Below, piece after piece: positions 7,516 to 15,627 of a stretch of DNA of 32,381 nt. The notes beneath the pieces are model-generated. The model did not search any database. It saw only the letters and a list, made by a program, of their open reading frames with translations, and was not told where the DNA came from. The stretch comes from an uncultured Alphaproteobacteria bacterium (GTDB lineage: Bacteria > Pseudomonadota > Alphaproteobacteria > RF32 > CAG-239), in NCBI GenBank assembly GCA_934271195.1, contig CAKQRB010000041.1, positions 1 through 32,381 of the forward strand, in the 5' to 3' direction. The translations under genes and the position numbers were made by a program. Position 1 is the first letter of the stretch; each line of letters starts with the position of its first letter.

Positions 7516-9456
7516 ATGAATATTCTTGAGCTACAAAACATCAACAAATTTTTCGGACAAGCTAAAAACCGTGTTCATGTGTTAAAGGGCATTAACCTTA
7601 CCATAGAAAAAGGCGACTTTGTGGCCATTGTCGGACAATCAGGCTCAGGAAAATCAACACTGATGAACATTATCGGCTGTCTTGATATACCAACGTCCGG
7701 TTCTTATAAAATCAATGGCATTGAAGCCGGAAAAATGGATCGGAATCAGCTTGCGGAGCTGCGTTGCAAAACGTTTGGCTTTATTTTTCAGCGGTATAAC
7801 CTGCTCAACAGCTTGAATGCCCGCGAAAATGCCGCCCTGCCCGCGATTTATCTGGGGTTGGGTGCAGCTGACCGCGACAAGCGGTCCGTTGAGCTTTTGA
7901 AAAAGCTTGACCTAGGAAACAAGCTGAAAAATCGTCCTAACGAGTTGTCCGGCGGACAACAGCAGCGGGTGAGCATTGCCCGCGCACTGATGAACGGCGG
8001 CGAGATTATTCTGGCCGATGAACCGACCGGCGCACTTGATTCCAAGAGCGGCGAGATGGTTATGGAAATCATTAAAAGCCTGCATAAGCAGGGACATACA
8101 ATTATTCTGGTCACGCACGACAGCAAAATTGCCGCACAGGCAAGCCGCATTATTGAAATCAAAGACGGAGAGATTGTTTCCGATCAGCGCAAATCCTCTG
8201 ACTTTTATCAGATTAGAGATGAAGTAAAGTATATTAAAAGAAGCAAGCTTGAGACTTTTAAATATCGTTTTGCGGAATCTTTCAATATGTCCATACATGC
8301 AATTTTATCTAACAAAATGCGTTCGCTTCTGACAATGCTCGGCATTATCATCGGCATTGCCTCGGTTGTTTCGGTCGTGGCTTTGGGAAATGCCTCGCAG
8401 GCCAAGATTATGGAGCAAATTAATTCCATGGGAACAAACACCATTGACATTATGCCGGGAACGGGATTTGGCGACATGAGGTCAGGCAAGGTCAAAACGC
8501 TTAAAGTCAGCGACTCTGATTATCTGAGCAAACAAAGTTTTATTGACAATTCTACTCCCAGTGTTTCGGGCAGCGGAACGCTGGTATACGGCAATACATC
8601 GTCTACGGCGCAATTGCACGGCGCGGGCGCCTCATACTTTGAAGTCAAAGGGCGAAAGCTGGCGCAAGGCCGCGTTTTTACCGAAAATGAAGTTAAGAAC
8701 ATTGCCTCGGTTGTGGTGATTGATGATAACACCCGAAAAGAAATCTTTGCCAATAATCCCAATCCGCTGGGCGAGATTATCATTTTTAACAAAAAACCAC
8801 TGAAGATTATCGGCATTACGGAAGTTGACAATAACCCAGGTCCGCGCGCCGACGCGATGAATATCTGGGTGCCTTACACAACGGCCATGTATAAGATTAA
8901 CGGCAGTACGGATATTAATACCATTACCGTTAAAATTTCCGACAAGGTCAATTCGCAGGTGGCCGAAGAAAGTATTGAAAATATCCTGACTTCTCTGCAC
9001 GGCAAAAAAGACTTTTTTATGATCAACAGCGACAGTATCAAGCAGACCGTAGAAAATGCCACAAATACCATGAAGTTTCTGATTGCCAGTATTGCGGTTA
9101 TTTCTTTGATTGTCGGCGGTATCGGCGTGATGAACATTATGCTGGTTTCTGTGACCGAGCGTACTAAGGAGATTGGTATCCGTATGGCCATCGGCGCCAA
9201 GCAAGCCGATATTTTGCAGCAGTTTTTGATTGAGGCGATTTTGATTTGTCTGGTCGGCGGATTTATGGGCGTTTCGCTTTCCATGCTTATCGGCCTCGGG
9301 TTTAATACTTTTTCCGAAAACTTCGGAATGATTTTTTCAACAACATCAATCATACTGGCTTTGGTTTGTTCTTCCGCCATCGGAATTATCTTCGGGTATA
9401 TGCCGGCGAAAAACGCTTCCAACCTTAATCCGATTGATGCTTTAGCGAGTGAATAA
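7516..9456 (+). CDS. macB: MacB-like ABC exporter, fused ATPase and permease
   Basis: The 646 aa match MacB length. The N-terminal ATPase has Walker A GQSGSGKS (40-47), the Q-loop in FIFQRYN, signature LSGGQQQR and Walker B with DEPTGALD, then the H-loop in LVTHD. A first membrane helix (about 272-294, LLTMLGIIIGIASVVSVVAL) leads into a periplasmic MacB-core domain. Three C-terminal helices of the FtsX type (LIASIAVISLIVGGIGVMNI and following) close the protein. MacB uses ATP to drive periplasmic substrates (macrolides, peptides, lipids) through TolC-like channels. The ribosome binding site GAGGAGG lies in the macA end. Substrate cannot be read from sequence. Confidence 0.93.
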   Translation: MNILELQNINKFFGQAKNRVHVLKGINLTIEKGDFVAIVGQSGSGKSTLMNIIGCLDIPTSGSYKINGIEAGKMDRNQLAELRCKTFGFIFQRYNLLNSLNARENAALPAIYLGLGAADRDKRSVELLKKLDLGNKLKNRPNELSGGQQQRVSIARALMNGGEIILADEPTGALDSKSGEMVMEIIKSLHKQGHTIILVTHDSKIAAQASRIIEIKDGEIVSDQRKSSDFYQIRDEVKYIKRSKLETFKYRFAESFNMSIHAILSNKMRSLLTMLGIIIGIASVVSVVALGNASQAKIMEQINSMGTNTIDIMPGTGFGDMRSGKVKTLKVSDSDYLSKQSFIDNSTPSVSGSGTLVYGNTSSTAQLHGAGASYFEVKGRKLAQGRVFTENEVKNIASVVVIDDNTRKEIFANNPNPLGEIIIFNKKPLKIIGITEVDNNPGPRADAMNIWVPYTTAMYKINGSTDINTITVKISDKVNSQVAEESIENILTSLHGKKDFFMINSDSIKQTVENATNTMKFLIASIAVISLIVGGIGVMNIMLVSVTERTKEIGIRMAIGAKQADILQQFLIEAILICLVGGFMGVSLSMLIGLGFNTFSENFGMIFSTTSIILALVCSSAIGIIFGYMPAKNASNLNPIDALASE

Positions 9457-9457
9457 G

Positions 9458-10819
9458 ATGCAAGGACACGGTTTGAAATTATGGCTTTTGACAACGGCAT
9501 TGCTGACGGCAAGCTGCGCAACGCTGCCTCAGTATCCCGCAGATACGGCCGCAGAGCTTAATTATACGCAAGAAATCCGCAGTCGGCATCAGGCAAGTTC
9601 CGAATGGTGGAAGCAATATAACAGTTCGGATTTGAACGGCCTGATTGACACGGCTCTGACCAACAATCCGGACTATCTGAAAGCAGCCATTAACATTAAC
9701 AAAGAATTATACAAATTAAATCTGGCAACGTCTGATTTGTTTCCGACTTTATCAGGAAAACTTAATACTTCCGCACAGCGCCGAATTGACACTGGAGACG
9801 GTTTTTCAAACAGCTTTTCCGGAGAAGCCGGCCTGAGCTATGAAGCTGATTTGTATGGCAAAATCAGGGACTTGCACTCTGCTCAGGAATTTGAATATCA
9901 GGCGACGGTGATGGACAAGGAAACTGCCAGACTGAGCCTGATTAACAGTGTTGTGGATTTGTATTTTAACCTTGAATATCTGCAAAATACAATTGACGTC
10001 ACCAAGAAAAATATCAAGGCTTATGAGGGAATCCGCAACATCACCGAGGCAAAATACAAAAACGGCAAGGCCGATGATTTGGAATATCTGGAATCTAAAC
10101 AAAGCCTGTTGTCCGAACAGAACAGGCTGTTGGAATATGAAACTCAGTTTAAGGAGATGGAAACCAGTCTGAAAAATATTTTGAACATCAGGCAGGAAAA
10201 CTCCCTTAACATTAAATTCGGCGATATTCTCAAACAGCAAACCCTCGGCATCAACCTTGACGTTCCGCTTGCGGTTCTGGCTAACCGTCCTGACCTGCTG
10301 GCCAGCCAGTATCGCTTGGAAAAAGCGTTTAAAACTTTGGAAGCAGAAAACAAAAGCTGGTATCCGGAAATTTCTTTGAAAGGGGCGTTTGGTTCTTCAT
10401 CCGACAAGGCACGTACGACTTTTGACTTTCCGTATATTTTAGGCAACGTAAGCATTGACCTGCCTTTTCTGGACTGGAACAGAGTTAAAAATAATGTAAA
10501 GCTTTCGGAAGCCGATTATCAGATTGCCGCAATAGATTTTAAGGACAAGCTTAATCAGGCCGTGAACGAAGTTGCCTACTATTATTTTGCTTATGGCAAG
10601 GCAACGGAGAGTTACAAAAACATTGATGAGAATTATCGCAACTCGACTAAGATTACCCGATATTATGAAGACCGCTACAATAACGGAAAAACAGAATTCC
10701 GCGATTATCTGGAAGCGATTTACAGCGAAAATGCCTTACGAAAAAATCTAATTCAGCAAAAATATCAGATTATTAAATATGAAAACTATGTTTATAAGGC
10801 CATGGCTGGAAAATATTAA
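9458..10819 (+). CDS. NodT/TolC-family outer-membrane efflux channel, likely lipoprotein
   Basis: The 453-aa product starts with an export signal ending LLTTALLTASC, so Cys20 is a probable lipidation site, although Thr at -3 is atypical of a lipobox. The body shows the two OEP repeats of long amphipathic helices with short strands, including an LANRPDLLASQYRLEKAF motif and SYEADLYGKI, both characteristic of NodT-type RND/ABC outer-membrane factors. The partner channel for MacAB. An in-frame GTG at 9449 overlaps the macB end, but ATG 9458 just beyond the stop is preferred. It is the last gene of the operon, followed by a hairpin at 10843-10871. Confidence 0.88.
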   Translation: MQGHGLKLWLLTTALLTASCATLPQYPADTAAELNYTQEIRSRHQASSEWWKQYNSSDLNGLIDTALTNNPDYLKAAININKELYKLNLATSDLFPTLSGKLNTSAQRRIDTGDGFSNSFSGEAGLSYEADLYGKIRDLHSAQEFEYQATVMDKETARLSLINSVVDLYFNLEYLQNTIDVTKKNIKAYEGIRNITEAKYKNGKADDLEYLESKQSLLSEQNRLLEYETQFKEMETSLKNILNIRQENSLNIKFGDILKQQTLGINLDVPLAVLANRPDLLASQYRLEKAFKTLEAENKSWYPEISLKGAFGSSSDKARTTFDFPYILGNVSIDLPFLDWNRVKNNVKLSEADYQIAAIDFKDKLNQAVNEVAYYYFAYGKATESYKNIDENYRNSTKITRYYEDRYNNGKTEFRDYLEAIYSENALRKNLIQQKYQIIKYENYVYKAMAGKY

Positions 10820-10842
10820 GACCGGCAGGCAGGTACAAAGCA

Positions 10843-10871
10843 AAACCCCGCAGACAACGTCTGCGGGGTTT
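10843..10871. terminator. Bidirectional terminator between the efflux operon and rplS
   Basis: A perfect 13-bp GC-rich hairpin (arms 10843-10855 and 10859-10871) with loop AAC. On the minus strand it is followed by TTTTGCTTTG, a reasonable U tract for the rplS operon; on the plus strand the T tract is within the stem end. It lies between convergent stops. Confidence 0.82.
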
Positions 10872-10891
10872 GACCGTAAGATAAACAAAAA

Positions 10892-11293
10892 TTATTTGCT
10901 TTCTTCTTTTGCTGCTTCGCGGGCTTTGGCTGCAGCAACCAGATCGTCCGCAATACGGGCAGAACGGCCGCGCAGGGCACGCAGGAAGTACAATTTCGCA
11001 CGGCGAACTTTACCGATACGTTCAACTTCAATTTTGGCAACATTCGGAGAATACAACGGGAACACACGTTCTACACCTTCACCGAAAGAAATTTTTCTGA
11101 CAGTGAAAGAAGAATTCAACCCGTCATTTTTGCGAGCAATGCAGACGCCTTCATAAACCTGAATACGTTCACGTTCACCTTCTTTAACTTTGGTGTGAAC
11201 TTTCAGCGTATCGCCAGGCTTAAAACTCGGAACGTTTTTTCCTTCCATGAGCTTGCTGATCTGCTCTTTTTCAATATTTTCAATTATGTTCAT
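10892..11293 (-). CDS. rplS: Ribosomal protein bL19
   Basis: The 133-aa product has the bL19 pattern: PSFKPGDTLKVHTKVKEGERERIQVYEG near the N-terminus, then SFTVRKISFGEGVERVFPLYSP and the basic RRAKLYFLRALRGRSARI segment. It sits at the 30S-50S interface and helps form intersubunit contacts. The C-terminus has a 15-20 residue Ala/Lys/Glu tail common in alphaproteobacteria. AAGGAT precedes the ATG at a good distance. It is the last gene of the ffh-rpsP-rimM-trmD-rplS series and ends at the hairpin at 10843-10871. Confidence 0.97.
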   Translation of the reverse strand: MNIIENIEKEQISKLMEGKNVPSFKPGDTLKVHTKVKEGERERIQVYEGVCIARKNDGLNSSFTVRKISFGEGVERVFPLYSPNVAKIEVERIGKVRRAKLYFLRALRGRSARIADDLVAAAKAREAAKEESK

Positions 11294-11332
11294 AAGTTTT
11301 ATCCTTTTTATAAAATTTTCTTATGTATATAC

Positions 11333-12022
11333 CTAAGGCCGCTTAAAATCAAGATATTTTTTCATTAAGTCGGGCCGTTTGCGTTCGGTTATTTCCAAAG
11401 ACTGCGCTTTTCGCCACTTGGCAATGTTTTCATGATGGCCGCTCAGCAAAATTTCCGGAACTTCCCGACCTTCCCAGACGACCGGACGGGTGTACTGGTC
11501 ATGCTCGAGCAGAAAATTTTCAAAGCTTTCATCTGACAGAGATTCACTATTGCCCAAAACTCCAGGCAGAAGTCTGACAACCGCATCCAACATTATCTGC
11601 GCGGCTTGCTCGCCGCCGGTCAGAATATAGTCCCCAATGCTGATTTCCTCAATTGCATAAGCATCGAGAACTCGCTGGTCCACTCCTTCAAAGCGCCCGC
11701 AGATAATGGTCAGTTCCTCTTCCCGGCTCAGTTCTTTGACCAATTGCTGGGTCAGAGTTTGGCCACGCGGGCTCATATATATAATCCGGCCTTTCAGGTG
11801 ATTGGCTTTAATCGCCGCTCCCAAAACATCCGGCCGTATTATCATACCGGCACCGCCGCCGCAGGGCGTGTCATCAACAGAACCGTGCTTATCAAAAGCA
11901 TAATCACGAATGTTGACCGTTTCCAAAGACCAGGTTCCCTCTTTCAGGGCTCTTCCGGTTAAAGAATAACCGAGAAAACCAGGAAAGATTTCGGGAAAAA
12001 TGGTTAAAATTTTAACCTTCAT
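11333..12022 (-). CDS. trmD: tRNA (guanine-N1)-methyltransferase
   Basis: The 229-aa product methylates G37 of tRNAs that read CNN-type codons, using S-adenosylmethionine, and prevents frameshifting. Diagnostic segments are KILTIFPEIFPGFLGYSL at the start, DTPCGGGAGMI, the trefoil-knot SAM-binding part IICGRFEGVDQRV with ISIGDYILTGGE, and LPGVLGNSESLSDESF. The ATG at 12022 (MKVKILTIFPE) is chosen because GGAG lies ahead of it and homologs begin there; a longer frame is open upstream. The start overlaps the rimM stop by 11 bases, indicating translational coupling. Confidence 0.96.
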   Translation of the reverse strand: MKVKILTIFPEIFPGFLGYSLTGRALKEGTWSLETVNIRDYAFDKHGSVDDTPCGGGAGMIIRPDVLGAAIKANHLKGRIIYMSPRGQTLTQQLVKELSREEELTIICGRFEGVDQRVLDAYAIEEISIGDYILTGGEQAAQIMLDAVVRLLPGVLGNSESLSDESFENFLLEHDQYTRPVVWEGREVPEILLSGHHENIAKWRKAQSLEITERKRPDLMKKYLDFKRP

Positions 12023-12542
12023 GCCCGTCTCCGTCTTCCGGCGCAAAGTTTATCTCTCTGACAATAATAAAACCATCTTTGATATTGATTTCCGGAACAT
12101 ACTGCCTGTTAAACGGCAGCATTTCCAGCTTGGCGGTTTTGCTGACTTTGATTTCAATCACGTCATTGGCACCAAAGTTATACAAAGCCGCGACTTTGCC
12201 GATAACTTCTGAAGAAGCTTCCTCTTTTACGTCCAGACCAATCAAATCGGTGTGGTAAAATTCGTCTTCTTCCAGTTCCGGCAGGGCATTGCGTTCAATG
12301 TAAAGCTCCGTTCCTTTTAAGGCTTCGGCAGCGTTACGGTCATCGCACCCCTGAATCTTAACGCGCAAATCGTCTTTGGTTCGGCCGGTGATTTTCAAAA
12401 CAAATTTTCTGACACCGGTTTTGTCTTCCAACGGGCCGTAAGCCGTGAGGCTATGACAATCCTCGGCAAAGCATCTGACTTTGACTTCGCCGCGAATGCC
12501 GTGCGCTCCGCTGATTACTCCAAGACAAATCCGTTCCGTCAT
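12012..12542 (-). CDS. rimM: 16S rRNA processing protein RimM
   Basis: The 176-aa protein has the N-terminal RimM barrel (RICLGVISGAHGIRGEVKVR) and a C-terminal PRC-barrel (YHTDLIGLDVKEEASSEVIGKVAALYNFGANDVIEI). It binds ribosomal protein S19 and helps mature the 30S head. It lies 34 bases after rpsP and overlaps trmD. A purine-rich ribosome binding site AGGATAGG precedes the ATG. The C-terminal tail is acidic. Confidence 0.95.
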   Translation of the reverse strand: MTERICLGVISGAHGIRGEVKVRCFAEDCHSLTAYGPLEDKTGVRKFVLKITGRTKDDLRVKIQGCDDRNAAEALKGTELYIERNALPELEEDEFYHTDLIGLDVKEEASSEVIGKVAALYNFGANDVIEIKVSKTAKLEMLPFNRQYVPEINIKDGFIIVREINFAPEDGDGHEG

Positions 12543-12576
12543 TTTGAAAACCTATCCTGCAGAAACCAAACGATAA

Positions 12577-12957
12577 TTATTCAGCAGAAGATTCAGCGGC
12601 AGCGGCTTCAGCAGCGGCTTTGGCTTTTTCTTCTTTTTCTTTAATTCTCTCAAGAGCCTTGGCTTTCGGAGCAGATTTTTTCGGCTGATCACTGATTTTC
12701 GGAGCAGCACACAGGCCGAGTTTCGAAAACATTTTAGCCAGTCTTTCGGTCGGGGTTGCACCTTTGGCAATCCAAGCTTTTACTTTTTCGCCGTCAACAA
12801 TGAGTCTTTCAGCGTGATCCTGCGGCAACATCGGATTGTATGTGCCGAGTTTTTCAATAAATCTACCGTCGCGGGGTGCTCTTTGGTCAGCAGCTACAAT
12901 ACGGTAGAAAGGACGTTTTTTAGAACCACCACGAGATAGTCTGATACGTACTGCCAT
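12577..12957 (-). CDS. rpsP: Ribosomal protein bS16
   Basis: A 126-aa protein that begins MAVRIRLSRGGSKKRPFYRIVAAD, the standard bS16 start, with PRDGRFIEKLGTYNP following. The conserved core ends near residue 85. An Ala/Lys/Glu-rich tail of about 40 residues follows, as is usual in alphaproteobacteria. It is needed for early 30S assembly. AAAGGAAAAC precedes the ATG. The 58-base gap after ffh holds a small GCGTT/AACGC hairpin but no clear terminator, so co-transcription with ffh is likely. Confidence 0.97.
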   Translation of the reverse strand: MAVRIRLSRGGSKKRPFYRIVAADQRAPRDGRFIEKLGTYNPMLPQDHAERLIVDGEKVKAWIAKGATPTERLAKMFSKLGLCAAPKISDQPKKSAPKAKALERIKEKEEKAKAAAEAAAAESSAE

Positions 12958-13015
12958 TTTTTGTTTTCCTTTCTTTGCGTTTTTTTATAACGCGGTTAGT
13001 TAAATAAAACTTCCG

Positions 13016-14401
13016 TCAAAACGGAAATTTCGGGTTCTGTCCGCCAAGCATTCCGCCAAACGGACTCTTTTTCATAAACTGGGAAGCCAGAGCGCCAATG
13101 CCGCCCATTTTTCCCATTCTCTTCATTATTGTTGACATCTGCTCATAAGATTTGAGCAGTTTGTTAACTTCGTGAACTTCTACGCCGGAGCCTGCCGCAA
13201 TCCTTTTTTTGCGCGAGGCTTTGATAATATCAGGGTTTCTTCTTTCCGCTTGAGTCATAGAAAGAATAATCGCCTCTTGTTTTTTAATCAGATTATCACC
13301 ACCGACATCTTCAATCTGATTTTTAAACTTGGAAAGCCCAGGCATCATGCCGATAATGCTCCCCAGACTGCCAAGCTTTTGAATCTGCTTGAGCTGGGCA
13401 AGCATATCTTCCAAGTCAAACTTGCCTTTGAGCATTTTCTGCGCCATTTTTTCGGCTTCGGCGCGGTCTACGTTCTCTATGGCTTTTTCTACCAGAGAAA
13501 CAACATCGCCCTGCCCCAAAATCCGTCCGGCCAGACGCTCAGGATAAAACTCTTCAATCTCGTCAAGTTTTTCGCCCGTGCCCAAAAACTTGAGCGGCAC
13601 GCCCGACACCATCTTCATAGACAAGGCCGCACCGGCGCGGGCAGAACCGTCTATTCGGGTCAGGACTATGCCTGTAATGCCGACCTTTTCATTAAACTCT
13701 CTGGCGACATTACACGAATCTTGTCCGATCATGGCATCGGCAACCAGCAGGACTTCTGCCGGATTGGAGATTTTTTTGACCTCGACAACCTCATTCATCA
13801 GGACTTCGTCAATATGCAAACGGCCGGCGGTATCAAGGATAATCACGTCATAACCGTTTTTTTTGCCTTCGTTTAGTGCCCGTTTGGTTATTTCCGCTGG
13901 TTTCTCGCCTTTAACAACCGGCAGAGAAGCAACACCGATTTGCGCAGCCAATTGAGCCAGTTGTTCTTGCGCGGCAGGACGATAAATGTCCAAAGACACC
14001 AGCAGAACTTTTTTGCGTTTTTTGTCTTTCAGGCGTTTGGCAATTTTAGCCGAGGTTGTGGTTTTACCCGAACCCTGCAAACCGACCATCAAAATACATA
14101 CCGGCGGAACAGCCTTAAAATTCAGCTCACTGCTATCGCCGCCCAGTAATTTGACCAGCTCATCATGGACAATCTTGACCACCATCTGGCCGGGCTTGAC
14201 CGACTTGACAACTTTTTCACCCTGAGCCTGCTCTTTTACTTTGGCAATAAATTCTTTGACAACCGGCAGAGAAACATCAGCTTCCAACAAAGAAACACGA
14301 ATGTCGCGCATGGCCTCGTCAATGTCTTTTTCACTTAAGACACCCCGTGAGGTTATCTTGGAAAAAGCGGCGTTTAATTTATCTGTCAAAGCGTCAAAAA
14401 T
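13016..14401 (-). CDS. ffh: Signal recognition particle protein Ffh, probable ATT start
   Basis: The SRP54 GTPase recognises signal sequences with 4.5S RNA and docks on FtsY. Counting from ATT at 14399-14401 gives 461 aa: N-domain, G-domain with P-loop GLQGSGKT (107-114), the DTAGRL and TRIDGSARAG motifs, and a Met-rich M-domain (ending GGMLGGQNPKFPF). In this frame the first possible ordinary start is TTG at 14387-14389, which lies 20 bases from the Shine-Dalgarno and would delete four conserved residues. The ATT gives MFDALTDKL, the usual Ffh beginning, and is eight bases from AAAGGG. An in-frame stop (14414-14416) closes the frame upstream. A single-base sequencing or assembly error is the alternative. 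Confidence 0.93.
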   Translation of the reverse strand: MFDALTDKLNAAFSKITSRGVLSEKDIDEAMRDIRVSLLEADVSLPVVKEFIAKVKEQAQGEKVVKSVKPGQMVVKIVHDELVKLLGGDSSELNFKAVPPVCILMVGLQGSGKTTTSAKIAKRLKDKKRKKVLLVSLDIYRPAAQEQLAQLAAQIGVASLPVVKGEKPAEITKRALNEGKKNGYDVIILDTAGRLHIDEVLMNEVVEVKKISNPAEVLLVADAMIGQDSCNVAREFNEKVGITGIVLTRIDGSARAGAALSMKMVSGVPLKFLGTGEKLDEIEEFYPERLAGRILGQGDVVSLVEKAIENVDRAEAEKMAQKMLKGKFDLEDMLAQLKQIQKLGSLGSIIGMMPGLSKFKNQIEDVGGDNLIKKQEAIILSMTQAERRNPDIIKASRKKRIAAGSGVEVHEVNKLLKSYEQMSTIMKRMGKMGGIGALASQFMKKSPFGGMLGGQNPKFPF

Positions 14402-14406
14402 TGTTT

Positions 14407-14466
14407 TTACCCTTTATACTCATTCTCCAAGAACCGCATTGTTCCGACACATTTTTGAACAAACAT
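14407..14466 (-). CDS. Possible leader peptide ahead of ffh
   Basis: A 19-codon frame, MFVQKCVGTMRFLENEYKG, runs through the ffh leader and stops at 14407-14409, five bases before the ATT start of ffh, in a different frame. A shorter version starts at the internal Met (MRFLENEYKG). The ribosome binding sites are weak. Its position suggests it could couple translation to ffh, but nothing proves it is translated. Confidence 0.25.
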   Translation of the reverse strand: MFVQKCVGTMRFLENEYKG

Positions 14467-14485
14467 GTGCCTACATACTATTGCA

Positions 14486-14530
14486 CGCCAGTGTGCGAAC
14501 CTTCGCTGACTGGCGGCACTCCTCGGAGTG
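14486..14530. repeat. Paired hairpin element in the ffh leader
   Basis: CGCCAGT (14486-14492) pairs with ACTGGCG (14509-14515), and the inner bases can extend the stem. Immediately after it, CACTC (14517-14521) pairs with GAGTG (14526-14530). A third arm pair CACAT/ATGTG lies nearby (about 14448-14469). The cluster sits inside the inferred ffh 5' leader. It could be a cis-regulatory RNA or a dispersed palindromic repeat; no second copy occurs in this window. Confidence 0.4.
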
Positions 14531-14581
14531 TTATTAAAATTCCATACCCTAAAAAGGAGAAATCTATTTGTATTTATGCGC

Positions 14582-14610
14582 TTTATACCGGTATTCTTTT
14601 TAACAGTCAA
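14582..14610 (-). promoter_or_regulatory. Strong sigma-70 promoter of the ffh-rplS operon
   Basis: On the minus strand TTGACT (14605-14610) and TATAAA (14582-14587) are separated by exactly 17 bases, each one base from consensus. Transcription from about 14575 gives a leader of roughly 170 bases before ffh. No other good promoter was seen before rplS. Confidence 0.7.
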
Positions 14611-14757
14611 GAACTTTTTACGCAGATTACAGCATATTATTCTAAAAAATTTTGCCTTTATACAAAATCCTGACAAAATAATTACATAATTTTTCAAAAC
14701 ATTGTTATTGTCATTTTTGTGTTATACTAGATATATATAACTTTTAAGAGAACATAA

Positions 14758-14969
14758 ATGTTAACACGCGATGAAATCAGAGAAACCAGAAAAGAAAGCA
14801 TTACGGAAATGATTACAAACATGGGTTTTGAACGAGATTCTTTTATGTATTGTCCCCAATTGTTTGCGGTGATGTTACAACATCATTACAAGAGATGACA
14901 GCAACTGAAGCACAAGAGTGCTTAAGATTACACATTTGTAAAAAAAGCAAAGCCCACTGGCATATTTAG
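14758..14969 (+). pseudogene. Degenerate small ORF, frameshifted
   Basis: An ATG at 14758 opens a 46-codon frame (MLTRDEIRETRKESITEMIT...) that stops at 14896-14898. From about 14870 another frame continues with protein-like sequence (GDVTTSLQEMTATEAQECL...SKAHWHI) to a stop at 14967-14969. The two parts read as one protein broken by a frameshift. I do not recognise the family. The start has AAGAGAA upstream and a TATACT -10-like box near 14733. The two frames could instead be unrelated chance ORFs. Confidence 0.35.
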
Positions 14970-14989
14970 GGATTTTGGGAAAGACATAG

Positions 14990-15606
14990 AGCATTTTAAC
15001 ACCAAAAAATCAATTCTTGATGTTATTTTTTTGTAATAACGTACTGTTTATTCTTAATATTTGTTAATTTTACATAAAACAGACGACTATTATATTGTGC
15101 GACTCGTTAAAATATGGTATAGTGATAAACGTAAATATATAGTTATGCATATTATTCTAAAAAGAAAATTATGTTACCACCTATGGTGGCTATATATATT
15201 TGGTTTTGGGATTGGCTGTTCTAAAACTTTCTGCGAAAGCGGATTATTATAGCCCCGCAGGCATACAGAATTTAGAAATTTTGTTTCTTCTTCTGTGCGG
15301 TAATTTATGTTAAATCTCAGTTATAAAAAATTATGCGTTTTATGACTGAGGCTTGAGAAACTGGAGATAAACAACAACGGTGTCGAAAGATGTTATCGTT
15401 GATTATATGGAAGAATAAAAAGAGTAGTTTGGTTAGGAAGGAAATGACCTTTCGGTGTTTTTCACTGGACACATTGGCTGTTGCTGCCACGTCCCCTCAT
15501 TTCGATAGATTTGAGACTAGTAGAATTCCAAATGAAAATTTATTTTATAAGTATAATCAGATAATATTCAAATAAACACAGTAGTTGTGAAATATAGTAT
15601 CTCAAG
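14990..15606. other. AT-rich gene-poor stretch with two hairpins
   Basis: No convincing gene. Short open frames (15061-15252 and 15390-15575, plus) lack ribosome binding sites and recognisable content. Two stem-loops stand out. One is CTCAGTTATAAAA (15316-15328) with TTTTATGACTGAG (15338-15350), a 13-bp stem with one G-U pair. The other is ACAGAA (15265-15270) with TTCTGT (15291-15296), extended by CCGC/GCGG. Neither is followed by a T run. The stretch may be the remains of a mobile element. Confidence 0.4.
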
Positions 15607-15627
15607 TTGTCAAAATCGTTAATGATT

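Noticed and set aside
14436..14530. SRP (4.5S) RNA gene next to ffh
   Set aside because: The conserved SRP RNA tip (GGAA tetraloop with the GGUCAGGUC-type and AGCAGCC-type flanks) is absent on both strands.
14407..14697. 96-codon minus-strand frame upstream of ffh
   Set aside because: It spans the inferred ffh promoter, so it could not be made from that transcript in full. Only its last 19 codons are kept as a possible leader peptide.
15061..15575. Two plus-strand frames of about 60 codons in the AT-rich patch
   Set aside because: No ribosome binding site, low-complexity hydrophobic or mixed content, and no recognisable motif.
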